In this document: piece after piece, positions 30,496-39,458 of the stretch
Numbering within the stretch: position 1 is the stretch's first letter
Layout of the letters: each line of letters begins with the position of its first letter
Source of the DNA: Candidatus Thorarchaeota archaeon
GTDB taxonomy: Archaea > Asgardarchaeota > Thorarchaeia > Thorarchaeales > Thorarchaeaceae
Assembly: GCA_016840685.1 (NCBI GenBank)
Contig: JAEORX010000001.1
Location: forward strand, 80,945 to 144,944
Length of the DNA: 64,000 bases
Direction: 5' to 3'
The notes under the pieces: model-generated
Databases searched by the model: none
What the model was told of the DNA's origin: nothing
The model's input: the letters and a program-made list of their open reading frames with translations, nothing else
Translations under genes and position numbers: made by a program

Positions 30496-31785
30496 ATGGG
30501 TCTGAAATACTACCTTGAAACGTATGGCTGTTCACTGAACACGGCAGACTCTGATATCATAGTGGCACGTCTTAAAGCCATTAAAGGACAACGCGTCGAA
30601 GACATCAACGAGGCAGAACTAATTCTACTGAACACATGTGGTGTGAAGGAACCAACTGAGGACAAGATTATCCATAGACTAGAAGAACTCTCCCGGGAAA
30701 AGACCCCTGTCATCGTCACTGGGTGTCTTCCAAAGATCTCCCTCGAACGAGTAGAGGACGCCATGCCGGATTTTGCTGCGTTACTTGGTCCCCAATCCAT
30801 AGAAACACTTGCACTTATCATCCCACGGATACTTGAAGGCGAAAGAGGCATTCGGCACGTCGAATCCGATAATGCCTACAAACTGAAGTGGTTTGCAGGT
30901 CCACCTGATAGTGTAATCTGTACAGTTCCCATCTGTGAGGGTTGTCTTGGTAGTTGCGCTTATTGCGCAGTGAAGTTTGCTCGTGGTAAGGTAAGAAGCT
31001 ATTCAATAAAGGACCTCCATCAGAAGATAGAGCGATGCGTTTCTCTCGGATATCGCGAAATTCGACTGACTTCTCAAGATGCAGCTGTCTATGGGAGCGA
31101 CACTGGCGAAACGCTTCCTGATCTATTGCAGTCAATTGGAGGAATTGAGGGCCCTCATAAATTCCGATTGGGAATGTTCAATCCAAACATAGTGATGAGT
31201 TCAATCAGTGGCTTGATTGATGTAATGGATAATGAACACTTCTTCAAGTTCTTTCATGTCCCTCTTCAATCAGGAAGTGACAGACTCCTTGGGACAATGA
31301 AACGACGCTATATTGTGAGTGAATGGGAAAGCGTTGTCGAGAGAGTCAGACATCGTTTTAAGAATGCGACCATTGCCACCGACATCATTGTTGGATTTCC
31401 TGGTGAAACTGAGTCCGACTTCGAGGAAACTCTAGAGGTGATTAGGAGAATAAAACCCTCTGTCACCAACATCTCCAAGTATGGTGACCGACCGAACACT
31501 CTAGCATCAAAATCAAAGGAAAAGGTAGAAACTTCAGTCAAGAAGGAACGAAGTCGAGTCCTGACTAAACTTGTTGATGATATTCTTCTTGAGTCGAATG
31601 AAGCATGGATTGGGTGGTCTGGTCCTGTCATAATCACTGAAAGAGGTGTCAAAGGCGGGATGCTTGGACGCAACGAGTCATACAAGGTCGTGATAGTTCA
31701 AAAAGACCTGAGTCTTGGAACCATCGTGGATGTTGAGATTGTATCATCTGATCGAACACATCTAAACGGTCAAGTCATTTCTTAG
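30496..31785 (+). CDS. MiaB/CDKAL1-type tRNA methylthiotransferase
   Basis: YLETYGCSLNTADSDI, EGCLGSCAYCAVKFARG radical SAM CxxxCxxC, TDIIVGFPGETESDFEET. Confidence 0.92.
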   Translation: MGLKYYLETYGCSLNTADSDIIVARLKAIKGQRVEDINEAELILLNTCGVKEPTEDKIIHRLEELSREKTPVIVTGCLPKISLERVEDAMPDFAALLGPQSIETLALIIPRILEGERGIRHVESDNAYKLKWFAGPPDSVICTVPICEGCLGSCAYCAVKFARGKVRSYSIKDLHQKIERCVSLGYREIRLTSQDAAVYGSDTGETLPDLLQSIGGIEGPHKFRLGMFNPNIVMSSISGLIDVMDNEHFFKFFHVPLQSGSDRLLGTMKRRYIVSEWESVVERVRHRFKNATIATDIIVGFPGETESDFEETLEVIRRIKPSVTNISKYGDRPNTLASKSKEKVETSVKKERSRVLTKLVDDILLESNEAWIGWSGPVIITERGVKGGMLGRNESYKVVIVQKDLSLGTIVDVEIVSSDRTHLNGQVIS

Positions 31786-32779
31786 ACTTGATTTCGATAT
31801 CAAGTACTTGACCTGATTCTGCACTCTGTCTTGAGGTTTCAACTATCTCCATGACACAAAGCGCATCATCAATGCTCACTCTTGGAGTACTACCTGTCTT
31901 GATGCACCGCAAGAAGTCGTTAAGCACCTCTCGAGCTGGTTCGCCATAGACCTTTATTGTAGCACCTCTTTCTGGGAGTTGGATTGTGTCGCCCTTTGCC
32001 ACTGGAGCCTGATCCAGGTGCTGCACCTTGATTATCTGACCAAACAGGTCCAGCACCAAGGACCCTTTAGTCCCTGACACGTCCATGTATCTACGGCGAC
32101 CTGCATACTGCCTGGAGAGATGAAAGAGGTGTTCTGTTCCAGATTCAAACTTCACCATCACAGTTGCGCTATTGTGGATTCCACTAGCGGTGTTACTCTG
32201 GGCATAGAGCTTTGCAGGACCACTACTTATTCTTGCCATGATGTCAAAGTCATGGACCCCTATGTCCTCAAAGACATCTCCCAATGAAGGAATCCTCTCA
32301 GGCGCCACAAACCCCCTCCGGTCATGTATAACAGTTTGAGGGATCCCAATGGCATCAGTTTCAATGAGGGAAAGAGCTCTAGTCACAATAGGATTGTAAA
32401 TCTCTGAGTGTGAAACTAGGGTGACAATCCCTCTTTCCTCCAATATTTTCGAAACCTCTCTGGCATCTTTTAGGGTACTTGACAAAGGCTTTTCGATGAG
32501 AATCCCTCTGATCTCATCATAATTGGTGGCAATGGTTTTAGCAATAGTTGCATGTGTTGATGTGGGTGTTGCAATGACAACACCTTCGGGTTTTGTTTCA
32601 TCAAGCATGCTCGCGAAGTCTGTAAATGCAAGAGTGTCATAGTCCTTAGCAGTTTGTTCGGCGGCAGCTTTGTTAGTGTCAGCCACACCTACAAGAACTC
32701 CCATGTCACTAAGAATACGTGCATGAATACGACCCATGACTCCTGTTCCAATGATGACTATCCTTCGAGATGACGTCAT
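31775..32779 (-). CDS. Gfo/Idh/MocA-family oxidoreductase
   Basis: VIIGTGVMGRIHARIL, GILIEKPLSSTLKDA. Confidence 0.92.
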   Translation of the reverse strand: MTSSRRIVIIGTGVMGRIHARILSDMGVLVGVADTNKAAAEQTAKDYDTLAFTDFASMLDETKPEGVVIATPTSTHATIAKTIATNYDEIRGILIEKPLSSTLKDAREVSKILEERGIVTLVSHSEIYNPIVTRALSLIETDAIGIPQTVIHDRRGFVAPERIPSLGDVFEDIGVHDFDIMARISSGPAKLYAQSNTASGIHNSATVMVKFESGTEHLFHLSRQYAGRRRYMDVSGTKGSLVLDLFGQIIKVQHLDQAPVAKGDTIQLPERGATIKVYGEPAREVLNDFLRCIKTGSTPRVSIDDALCVMEIVETSRQSAESGQVLDIEIKSKK

Positions 32780-32941
32780 AAACCACTCCTATCGGACTCA
32801 GAATGCCCGCATTCATCTTGACCTTTATACATTGCCATAGTTTTCAGCCTGTATCAAGAGTGCATGAATTTTGCACCTTCGGGTTGGAAAAGCGGCGATT
32901 CTTGTCATGACAGTCTTATATTGGCTCGGGCAAATTGATGT

Positions 32942-33115
32942 ATGAATCCAAGACTCACACACTCCTTCAGGGACTCGCTATAAAGACAATGCACGTCTTG
33001 GATCACTATGCCGCCCCGAGTCCCATTATGCTTCAGAAGACAACTCCCTCCCTCGGACCCACCCGTTCAAGGACTGCGATACGCCTCGTCGCACTCTGGG
33101 TGGGTCCTTTTACAA
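32942..33115 (+). ncRNA. candidate structured non-coding RNA of unknown class
   Basis: ATCCAAGAC (32946-32954) / GTCTTGGAT (32995-33003), GGGACTCG (32970-32977) / CGAGTCCC (33017-33024), GGACCCACCC (33055-33064) / GGGTGGGTCC (33098-33107) enclosing TGCGA/TCGCA; TATA-like TTATAT at 32916; no convincing CDS. Confidence 0.5.
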
Positions 33116-33239
33116 GCCCTCTTTTAGATTTCTAATGACGGAACTCAGAGAGTTAGATTGGACATAACGAGACGAAGTTAATTGGCGTATTGCAATATTA
33201 AAATGGGACATTATGTATCCTGTTCCAAGTGTGAGCAGA

Positions 33240-33881
33240 ATGAATAAGAACCGAAAAACCATGGTCGTATTTGATACCTATGGCCCATACCTTGTAGTTG
33301 GAATGCCAAAATGCACCAATTCCAAGGGAATGAAAATTGAACTGGGACCTGTTTCAGCCCTTTGTCGTTGTGGTGGGTCTGGAGACAAACCCTTTTGCGA
33401 TGGAACACACTCAAAGATAGGATTTGCGGGAACAAAGGATCCAGACCGCCGTGAGGACAAAGTCATTGAGTTCAAGGGCAAAGAGATTACGATTTTTGAC
33501 AATCGAGGGGTGTGCTCAGCGGATGGAGCCTGCATCAGGGAGAGTCCAGAGGTCTTTCAGAAGGACAAGAAGCCTATGTGGATATTCCCCGATGAGGGAG
33601 AAGTGAGGATGACAGTCGAAACAATCGAGAAGTGTCCATCTGGCGCACTCAGCTACGCAATTGGCACCCAACGAATCCAAGACCTTGACCGTGAACCCTC
33701 TATCAAAGTTGCAAAGAATGGTCCACTGGAGTTTGTTGGATGGATAGAACTCGTTGATGACCAAGAAAACAAACCCGAGTCCAAGGAACACTATACACTC
33801 TGTCGCTGTGGAGCATCTAAAAACAAGCCATTCTGCGACAACAGCCATAAGAAGATCGACTTTAATGATGACAAGAATTAA
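33240..33881 (+). CDS. CDGSH iron-sulfur protein with two CDGSH-type motifs and a Fer4_19-like middle segment
   Basis: CRCGGSGDKPFCDGTH and CRCGASKNKPFCDNSH; CSADGACIRESPEVF. Confidence 0.92.
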   Translation: MNKNRKTMVVFDTYGPYLVVGMPKCTNSKGMKIELGPVSALCRCGGSGDKPFCDGTHSKIGFAGTKDPDRREDKVIEFKGKEITIFDNRGVCSADGACIRESPEVFQKDKKPMWIFPDEGEVRMTVETIEKCPSGALSYAIGTQRIQDLDREPSIKVAKNGPLEFVGWIELVDDQENKPESKEHYTLCRCGASKNKPFCDNSHKKIDFNDDKN

Positions 33882-33932
33882 CCAAGCAGTATCAGGTCTT
33901 GTACAAAATCACTCTGACAGATATGAAGTGCC

Positions 33933-34463
33933 CTACGCGTGTAGATAAGAGGAGGAAGCTGGCGTAGTGGGCGACATCTGAAACACTCGATTTCCATATA
34001 CGACCAATAGAAGAGCCATTCCTACTATTGGTATTATGGGAACTTGGATTAGTGACCACGTTTGCAAAGTGCCATAAATTGAATGACAGACAACTATCCA
34101 AATCAGAAAGAGGATAAAATCAATAATTGCTCCATATCTGGCTGGCATTCTTCTCATACCCACTGCAACATGGATTACAAAATACAGGACGGTCATTATC
34201 ACAAATGGAGTTGTATGTAGGTTGGTGATTCCTCCCTCAAGACCATAAATTTCCTGAATCTGTGCAATACTGAATCGTGCCGCCCAAAGGTAAATCGTGA
34301 CACTTGATTCCCATCCTGGTGGCGGAAAGGAGGGTGGTTCTTCGGTGGTTACGAGGACAGCAATTGGTGTGTTAATAATAACTAAAACAAAGAAAACGAC
34401 TGGAATGATTATTCCAATGAGTTTCTGTATATCATAGGAATTGGATAATGAATCTCCTTGCAT
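33933..34463 (-). CDS. integral membrane protein of unknown function
   Basis: 176 aa with several hydrophobic segments. Confidence 0.5.
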   Translation of the reverse strand: MQGDSLSNSYDIQKLIGIIIPVVFFVLVIINTPIAVLVTTEEPPSFPPPGWESSVTIYLWAARFSIAQIQEIYGLEGGITNLHTTPFVIMTVLYFVIHVAVGMRRMPARYGAIIDFILFLIWIVVCHSIYGTLQTWSLIQVPIIPIVGMALLLVVYGNRVFQMSPTTPASSSYLHA

Positions 34464-34614
34464 GAATTCATCCCCCGGGGTGAACTATTCATCAAATGGA
34501 TTTGAAGATTATCTTGCAAGTATTAGATGGTACGGATGACAAAATATGTTGTGGGATGAGATGAAATTAAAAGCATTCTTATCGTAGTCGATTTGTGAAT
34601 AGGACTGATAGTCC

Positions 34615-35085
34615 TTGCCAATCAATTTCGATACTGCAACAGACTCTGATTTGAATGAAATCCTATCCCTCATCAACACAGTTGGTCGTGAGTGGTTCAG
34701 CACAATCCTCCCTAAAGAACACTACTGAGATTCGTTTTTGACAGAGAATCAACTAGACGAGATGGCAACAATCATGGAATTCTTTGCCCTCAGGAAGGAT
34801 GATCAAATCATTGCTGTTGGGTCATTTGGTTCCAGAGATGAGGAAACAGCTTGGATTTCGTTGATGTATGTTAATTCAAAGAATCAAAGAATGGGAATTG
34901 GCTCTTCACTGATGAGGTTTCTTGAGAAGAGGGCAGAACCCCTCGGTTTCTCGAAGATTAACTTGGAAACTGACAGCAAGGCAACGTGGGCGATTAACTT
35001 CTATAGGAAATTCGGTCTCTTTATTTTTAAGAAAGAAAAGAGCCCATGGGGCTACCATGTCTGGTTTGAGAAGAACCTAAATTAA
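34615..35085 (+). pseudogene. GNAT acetyltransferase interrupted by an in-frame TGA (34726-34728)
   Basis: One frame reads (TTG start) MPINFDTATDSDLNEILSLINTVGREWFSTILPKEHY*DSFLTENQLDEMATIMEFFALRKDDQIIAVGSF...QRMGIGSSLMRFLEKRAEPLGFSKINLETDSKA. Confidence 0.75.
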
Positions 35086-35162
35086 AGGGAATTGTACTTT
35101 GTTTGGAGAATTTTAATGTGGAGGGCGAGATTTGATTAAGCTCAAGAGTCTATAATGTATGC

Positions 35163-35855
35163 GTGGTGTTTGAATTGAGAAGAACTCCGATGGGGCCAGC
35201 ATTGGTTTCCCTCGGTATATTTGGTGGGGGTCTTCTTTGGATGGTCCTAACTGGACTTAGGTTTGAATATCTCATCACTAATGTCTATCACGGCGATCCT
35301 GGAGAAGCAATCTGGTCTCTAGACCCTCTTTTCACAGTAATTGCTGCAGTTCCAGGACTGATTTTAGTTTTCGTTGGAATCGCGCTCTCATTTCAGACTG
35401 CACCTGAACAGCCTAAAGACATCAAATCTGAGGTGGGCTATCATCAGATAAATTTGTACTACATAGGAGAAATCAGTCTACTTGTTACATCCATTGTGAG
35501 CTTCGTTGGTTTTCTTGGAGTATCACAAAGTACCATTGAAATGAATCACGTTTCTGCGACAATAATGGGGACAATTCTCATCACGTGCATAGCTCAGCTG
35601 CTATCTTCTGTTCTTGGAGAATCAATTCCTAGGCTAGATTCATTAAAACTCTCAAGGGATGTCGCAATAGTATTAGCTATGGAACTTTTCGTACTCCCCT
35701 TGTTTGTCATTGCTCTTCGATTATACACTTGGAGCTTCATCCGATGGACCACCTTGGCAATCACATCATCTGGCTTCCTTGGACTACTTCTTCTCGCTCC
35801 AAGGTTTTTGAATCCAAAGAGTAAAAGTGGTACAGAAGGAGAAGACAATGCCTGA
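35163..35855 (+). CDS. integral membrane protein of unknown function
   Basis: 230 aa, multiple hydrophobic segments; C-terminus overlaps start of next gene. Confidence 0.5.
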   Translation: MVFELRRTPMGPALVSLGIFGGGLLWMVLTGLRFEYLITNVYHGDPGEAIWSLDPLFTVIAAVPGLILVFVGIALSFQTAPEQPKDIKSEVGYHQINLYYIGEISLLVTSIVSFVGFLGVSQSTIEMNHVSATIMGTILITCIAQLLSSVLGESIPRLDSLKLSRDVAIVLAMELFVLPLFVIALRLYTWSFIRWTTLAITSSGFLGLLLLAPRFLNPKSKSGTEGEDNA

Positions 35856-36663
35856 CAATAATCAAACACACCCTTTCGATCAGGCAGTTGAACTCACCGC
35901 AACATCACCTTACGCATACCAAGGGCATATTCCTCAGACCTATGACAACATGGTAGGTCCATTCGGTGGTATAATTATTGCAGTCATTCTGAACGGCATT
36001 CTGAGTCATAAAGAACATCAGGGGAATCCCATTTCAATAACCGTGAACTTTGCTGGTCCTATCGAGGATGCTCCATTTGAGCTTAAAGTTCGCCCGATAC
36101 GTACAAACCGATCGAATCAACACTGGATTGCTGAGATCACTCAAGGTTCACAGGTGGCTGCAACAGCCACGGCGGTTCTAGCAATCCGGCAAGAAACATG
36201 GATGGCGCGCGAGACACACGCTCCTGCTGCACCGAATCCTGAAGATGTTGAGTCGTGGTCAGCTCCGCCCGAACCTAAATGGATTCAACGCTATAACTTT
36301 AGATTCATACGTGGTGAATTGACATTGTCGGGGCAACCAGCAAAAGACTCCGAGAGTTTGCTCTGGGTGCGTGACGAACCTGCGCGGCCACTTGATTTTC
36401 TCTCTCTGGCAGCGATTAGCGATGTTTTTTTCCCTCGAGTCTTTATTCAACGCCAACAGCTAGGGGTGGCAAGCACGGTGTCAATTACGACTTATTTTCA
36501 TGCTGATGTTTCTAGTTTCGCACGTCAAGCAAGCCGTCCTATTTTAGCTGCGGCGCGGGGCCAACGCTTCTATCGTGGATATTTCAATCAGGTCGCTGAG
36601 CTATGGAGCGATGAAGGAGATTTACTCGCGTCTAGTAATCAGATGGTTTATTTCAAAGATTAG
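35848..36663 (+). CDS. acyl-CoA thioesterase-like (double hotdog) protein
   Basis: FGGIIIAVILNGILSHKEHQGNPISITVNFAGPI; DEPARPLDFLSLAAISDVFFPRVF; STVSITTYFHAD. Confidence 0.75.
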   Translation: MPDNNQTHPFDQAVELTATSPYAYQGHIPQTYDNMVGPFGGIIIAVILNGILSHKEHQGNPISITVNFAGPIEDAPFELKVRPIRTNRSNQHWIAEITQGSQVAATATAVLAIRQETWMARETHAPAAPNPEDVESWSAPPEPKWIQRYNFRFIRGELTLSGQPAKDSESLLWVRDEPARPLDFLSLAAISDVFFPRVFIQRQQLGVASTVSITTYFHADVSSFARQASRPILAAARGQRFYRGYFNQVAELWSDEGDLLASSNQMVYFKD

Positions 36664-36742
36664 TGTTTAGCACCCAATCTGTTCGGGTTCTGCCCTCTAG
36701 GAAGATGGTGCGGAGGACGAAATACCCTTTGTAAAATATCTG

Positions 36743-37705
36743 TTAGTCCCTCTTGGAATAATGAACAAGAACAGCTACAAAAGCAATGATAGTTACAGAA
36801 ATTAGGGTTGCAAATATCATTTGAATTGCGTCTGAAGGTACTGTATGAGAGGCTTCTGATGTAGTAGGTATTGTATAATCTATAGTTGGTGGATAATTCA
36901 CTTGGTGAATCAGAATATATCCTTCACAGCCTCCCCTGATTGGCTCGGGAACAACTCCATAGAGCATTTCTACGGGGTATGGATACTCTAGGAACCATTC
37001 GCCAACATAGTTCTCTCCATCATGAGTGACTGAAACAGTATCATCTGGAATGAATGAAACACGATAGTACTGTGCTGATTGCAGCATCTCTATTCTCATA
37101 GTGATAATGGTTCTATCATATTGTATCTGTCCAGCTGAAAATCCGAACCCAGCTTCGAAGTAATCTATATCATATGTATCAACTCTGAATGAGTCCCTAA
37201 AGAGGAAGAGTCGATTCTCTCTTGATTCAAGCGTTAGGTTGACTAATGTGAAATTGCATGTATCATACCAAATCACATCGTGAACCCAGACCCAAGACGG
37301 AAACCTATCATGAAATTCTTCTGGCAGCTGTCTTGGGTGAGTTAGATTATGGAATATTGAATCTCTCAAAGCCACATAATCTCCATCCAGACTCCATTCA
37401 GGAAATGAACCAGTTACAGTTTTACTTTTACTCCCCCACGCGGGATTGTAGAGCAAATAAAGATCAGTTTCAAAATTATAGGGATTGGTCAGGTTGAGAG
37501 TTACCTCTAGAGAGATATCGCATCGATACCCCGGAGGCTTTGGTTGAAGTAGGGTAGTCATGTTAACTTCTGCATCTGATATGACCAAGTCTTGATTTGT
37601 CCCAGTAATCAATCCTGGAAAACATGCTGCTCCAATTGGAGGTGCAACGACTTTTACAATGAACCGTGGATGTGATAAGAATATCAACTGAAATAGAAGA
37701 AACAA
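36743..37705 (-). CDS. secreted/membrane-anchored protein of unknown function
   Basis: N-terminal hydrophobic segment, long extracellular region, C-terminal TM MIFATLISVTIIAFVAVLVHYSKRD. Confidence 0.5.
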   Translation of the reverse strand: MFLLFQLIFLSHPRFIVKVVAPPIGAACFPGLITGTNQDLVISDAEVNMTTLLQPKPPGYRCDISLEVTLNLTNPYNFETDLYLLYNPAWGSKSKTVTGSFPEWSLDGDYVALRDSIFHNLTHPRQLPEEFHDRFPSWVWVHDVIWYDTCNFTLVNLTLESRENRLFLFRDSFRVDTYDIDYFEAGFGFSAGQIQYDRTIITMRIEMLQSAQYYRVSFIPDDTVSVTHDGENYVGEWFLEYPYPVEMLYGVVPEPIRGGCEGYILIHQVNYPPTIDYTIPTTSEASHTVPSDAIQMIFATLISVTIIAFVAVLVHYSKRD

Positions 37706-37809
37706 TATCAGTAGCCTTCGAAAGCGTATATTTCTTCACCCGCAGAATATAATCCGAATTTGGATATTATTCTAGTGTTAGATGGAGATTGTAGTGGAAG
37801 TAAGCATGG

Positions 37810-37924
37810 TGCGGAGGGCGAGATTTGAACTCGCGAATCGTGTTTGGGTTGGCAAGCAACCCATAAATCACTACTGAACCAGGCCCTCAACCTGGCGCCT
37901 TTGACCTGGCTTGGCAACCTCCGC
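37810..37924 (-). tRNA. tRNA-Leu (anticodon GAG) with about 44-nt variable region
   Basis: Acceptor GCGGAGG/CCTCCGC, anticodon stem CCAGG-UUGAGGG-CCUGG, T arm GCGAG-UUCAAAU-CUCGC; variable region contains GGGUUG-cuugc-CAACCC. Confidence 0.88.
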
Positions 37925-38261
37925 AAGTCTGAGCCCTATCCATGAGGACCACCTCAATCGGTTCCCAAACCTGTGATAAGGATTTCTGTATTGGGAGAAG
38001 GCCTTGCCAAAAGGAAGTGTCTATTGGAATAGAAAGAGTCACAACATTGCAACAATCTAGTCTATTCTCAATTTATTGAGCTAAAATTATCTGGTAGTTC
38101 CAGCTAACCATTCAAAAAAGCCTGGTCTTGTCGTCCTAGAAGTGGACTTCTTTTCTTTCTTTTCTTTCATTTTTATCACCTAGTCCATAGAACTCCATTA
38201 CAATGCGTATAAAGTAATGGAAACCTGCACAGGAAAAAAACGCATTTTTAGGGAAAGTTGG

Positions 38262-38366
38262 AGCCCCGGGCGGGATTCGAATTCGCGCCTCATGGCGCTG
38301 ATGACCATGAAGTCCCGCGATCAACTGCTTACGAAGCAGTCGCTATAACCCCTAAGCCACCGAGGC
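38262..38366 (-). tRNA. tRNA-Thr (anticodon CGU) with 32-nt intron in the T arm
   Basis: Acceptor GCCUCGG/CCGGGGC, discriminator U, anticodon stem ACUGC-UUCGUAA-GCAGU, T stem GCGGG/CCCGC; exact intron at 38282-38313 leaves a 73-nt tRNA. Confidence 0.92.
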
Positions 38367-38410
38367 TCGACTCAGCGCTCACTTCTAGAATTCTCTAATA
38401 AAACTTTATC

Positions 38411-39439
38411 ATGGAACCCACATCCCTGATTAGTGGAGGTCTTATGTTGAAGACCGGCGAGATGGGTGAACGTAATTTTCTGGCCAGAATCCGTGGTCTG
38501 GTCAATATACCAAGAGGAGCAGTTCTGGGGTTCGATGATGATGCATCAGATATCCCAATCTCAGACAGAAGTCATCTTGTCATCAATGTTGATACATTTG
38601 TGAGAAAGACTGACTGGCTTCCAGGAATGACTCCAGCTCAGGCAGGACGCAAGACTGCAGTGATGGCTCTGAGTGACTTGGCTGCTAAGGGTGCTAGACC
38701 TCTGGCTACAATGCTCTCCTTGTGTGTTCCTGAAGACTACGAAGTTGATGATGCACAAGAAATCATTCGTGGTTTCTCTCAATATGGTCTAAAGGCTAGC
38801 ATTCCGTATCTTGGAGGAGATGTTGGCATGTGTGATGATGTTGTACTGACAGGCGTTGCCCTTGGTGTAGCGTCACCGGAGGAAATTGTACCACGAAGTG
38901 GTGCGAGAGTGGGTGATATAGTCGCAGTCACAGGACTCTTCGGACTCACATCTATTGCATTTGAGGTTTTAATTAAGGGACGGGAGGTAGAGTCAGAGCT
39001 ACATAAGGCCGCCCTTGAAACAGCATATAGACCTGAGATCGAGATTGATTTCATTGCGTCTCTCAAAGAAATTGGGGCCGTAACAGCTGCTATGGACAGT
39101 AGTGATGGTTTGGGAATAACATTACATACAATTGCAAAGCAGAGTGGGTGTGGAATTATTGTTGACAAATTACCACTCCCGCCCGCTATTGATATATTCT
39201 GCCGCGATGAGAAACTGGACACAATGAAGATGGTGATGCAGGGGGGTGAGGAGTTTCTTCTGGTTCTCACAATACCACCCGAGAAGTATGATTCTGCCCT
39301 TGATATTGCAAAGAAGATGAAGGTCAATTTGCACAAAATTGGTTCTATTACTCGAGATGACAGAGTTGTCTGGGCGAATGAGGAGGGGTCCAAGCCCATC
39401 CCTTTTGCAGGATATGACAACTTCAGAGAATGGGACTGA
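38411..39439 (+). CDS. thiL: thiamine-monophosphate kinase
   Basis: GFDDDASDI, VINVDTFVRKTDWLPGMTPAQAGRKTAVMALSDLAAKGARP, MDSSDGL. Confidence 0.93.
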   Translation: MEPTSLISGGLMLKTGEMGERNFLARIRGLVNIPRGAVLGFDDDASDIPISDRSHLVINVDTFVRKTDWLPGMTPAQAGRKTAVMALSDLAAKGARPLATMLSLCVPEDYEVDDAQEIIRGFSQYGLKASIPYLGGDVGMCDDVVLTGVALGVASPEEIVPRSGARVGDIVAVTGLFGLTSIAFEVLIKGREVESELHKAALETAYRPEIEIDFIASLKEIGAVTAAMDSSDGLGITLHTIAKQSGCGIIVDKLPLPPAIDIFCRDEKLDTMKMVMQGGEEFLLVLTIPPEKYDSALDIAKKMKVNLHKIGSITRDDRVVWANEEGSKPIPFAGYDNFREWD

Positions 39440-39458
39440 GCAAGACTGGGTGAACTAG

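Noticed and set aside
32942-33115. Assignment of the structured RNA as HDV-like ribozyme, SRP RNA or RNase P RNA
   Set aside because: Spacing between helices does not fit HDV-like topology, and conserved SRP/RNase P core sequences are not visible
32935-33135. 66-aa ORF across the 33-kb intergenic region
   Set aside because: No recognisable protein features, and the segment is dominated by complementary helices; better explained as RNA
34726-34728. TGA in the GNAT gene as selenocysteine
   Set aside because: No recognised SECIS element and GNATs are not known selenoproteins; kept only as an alternative explanation
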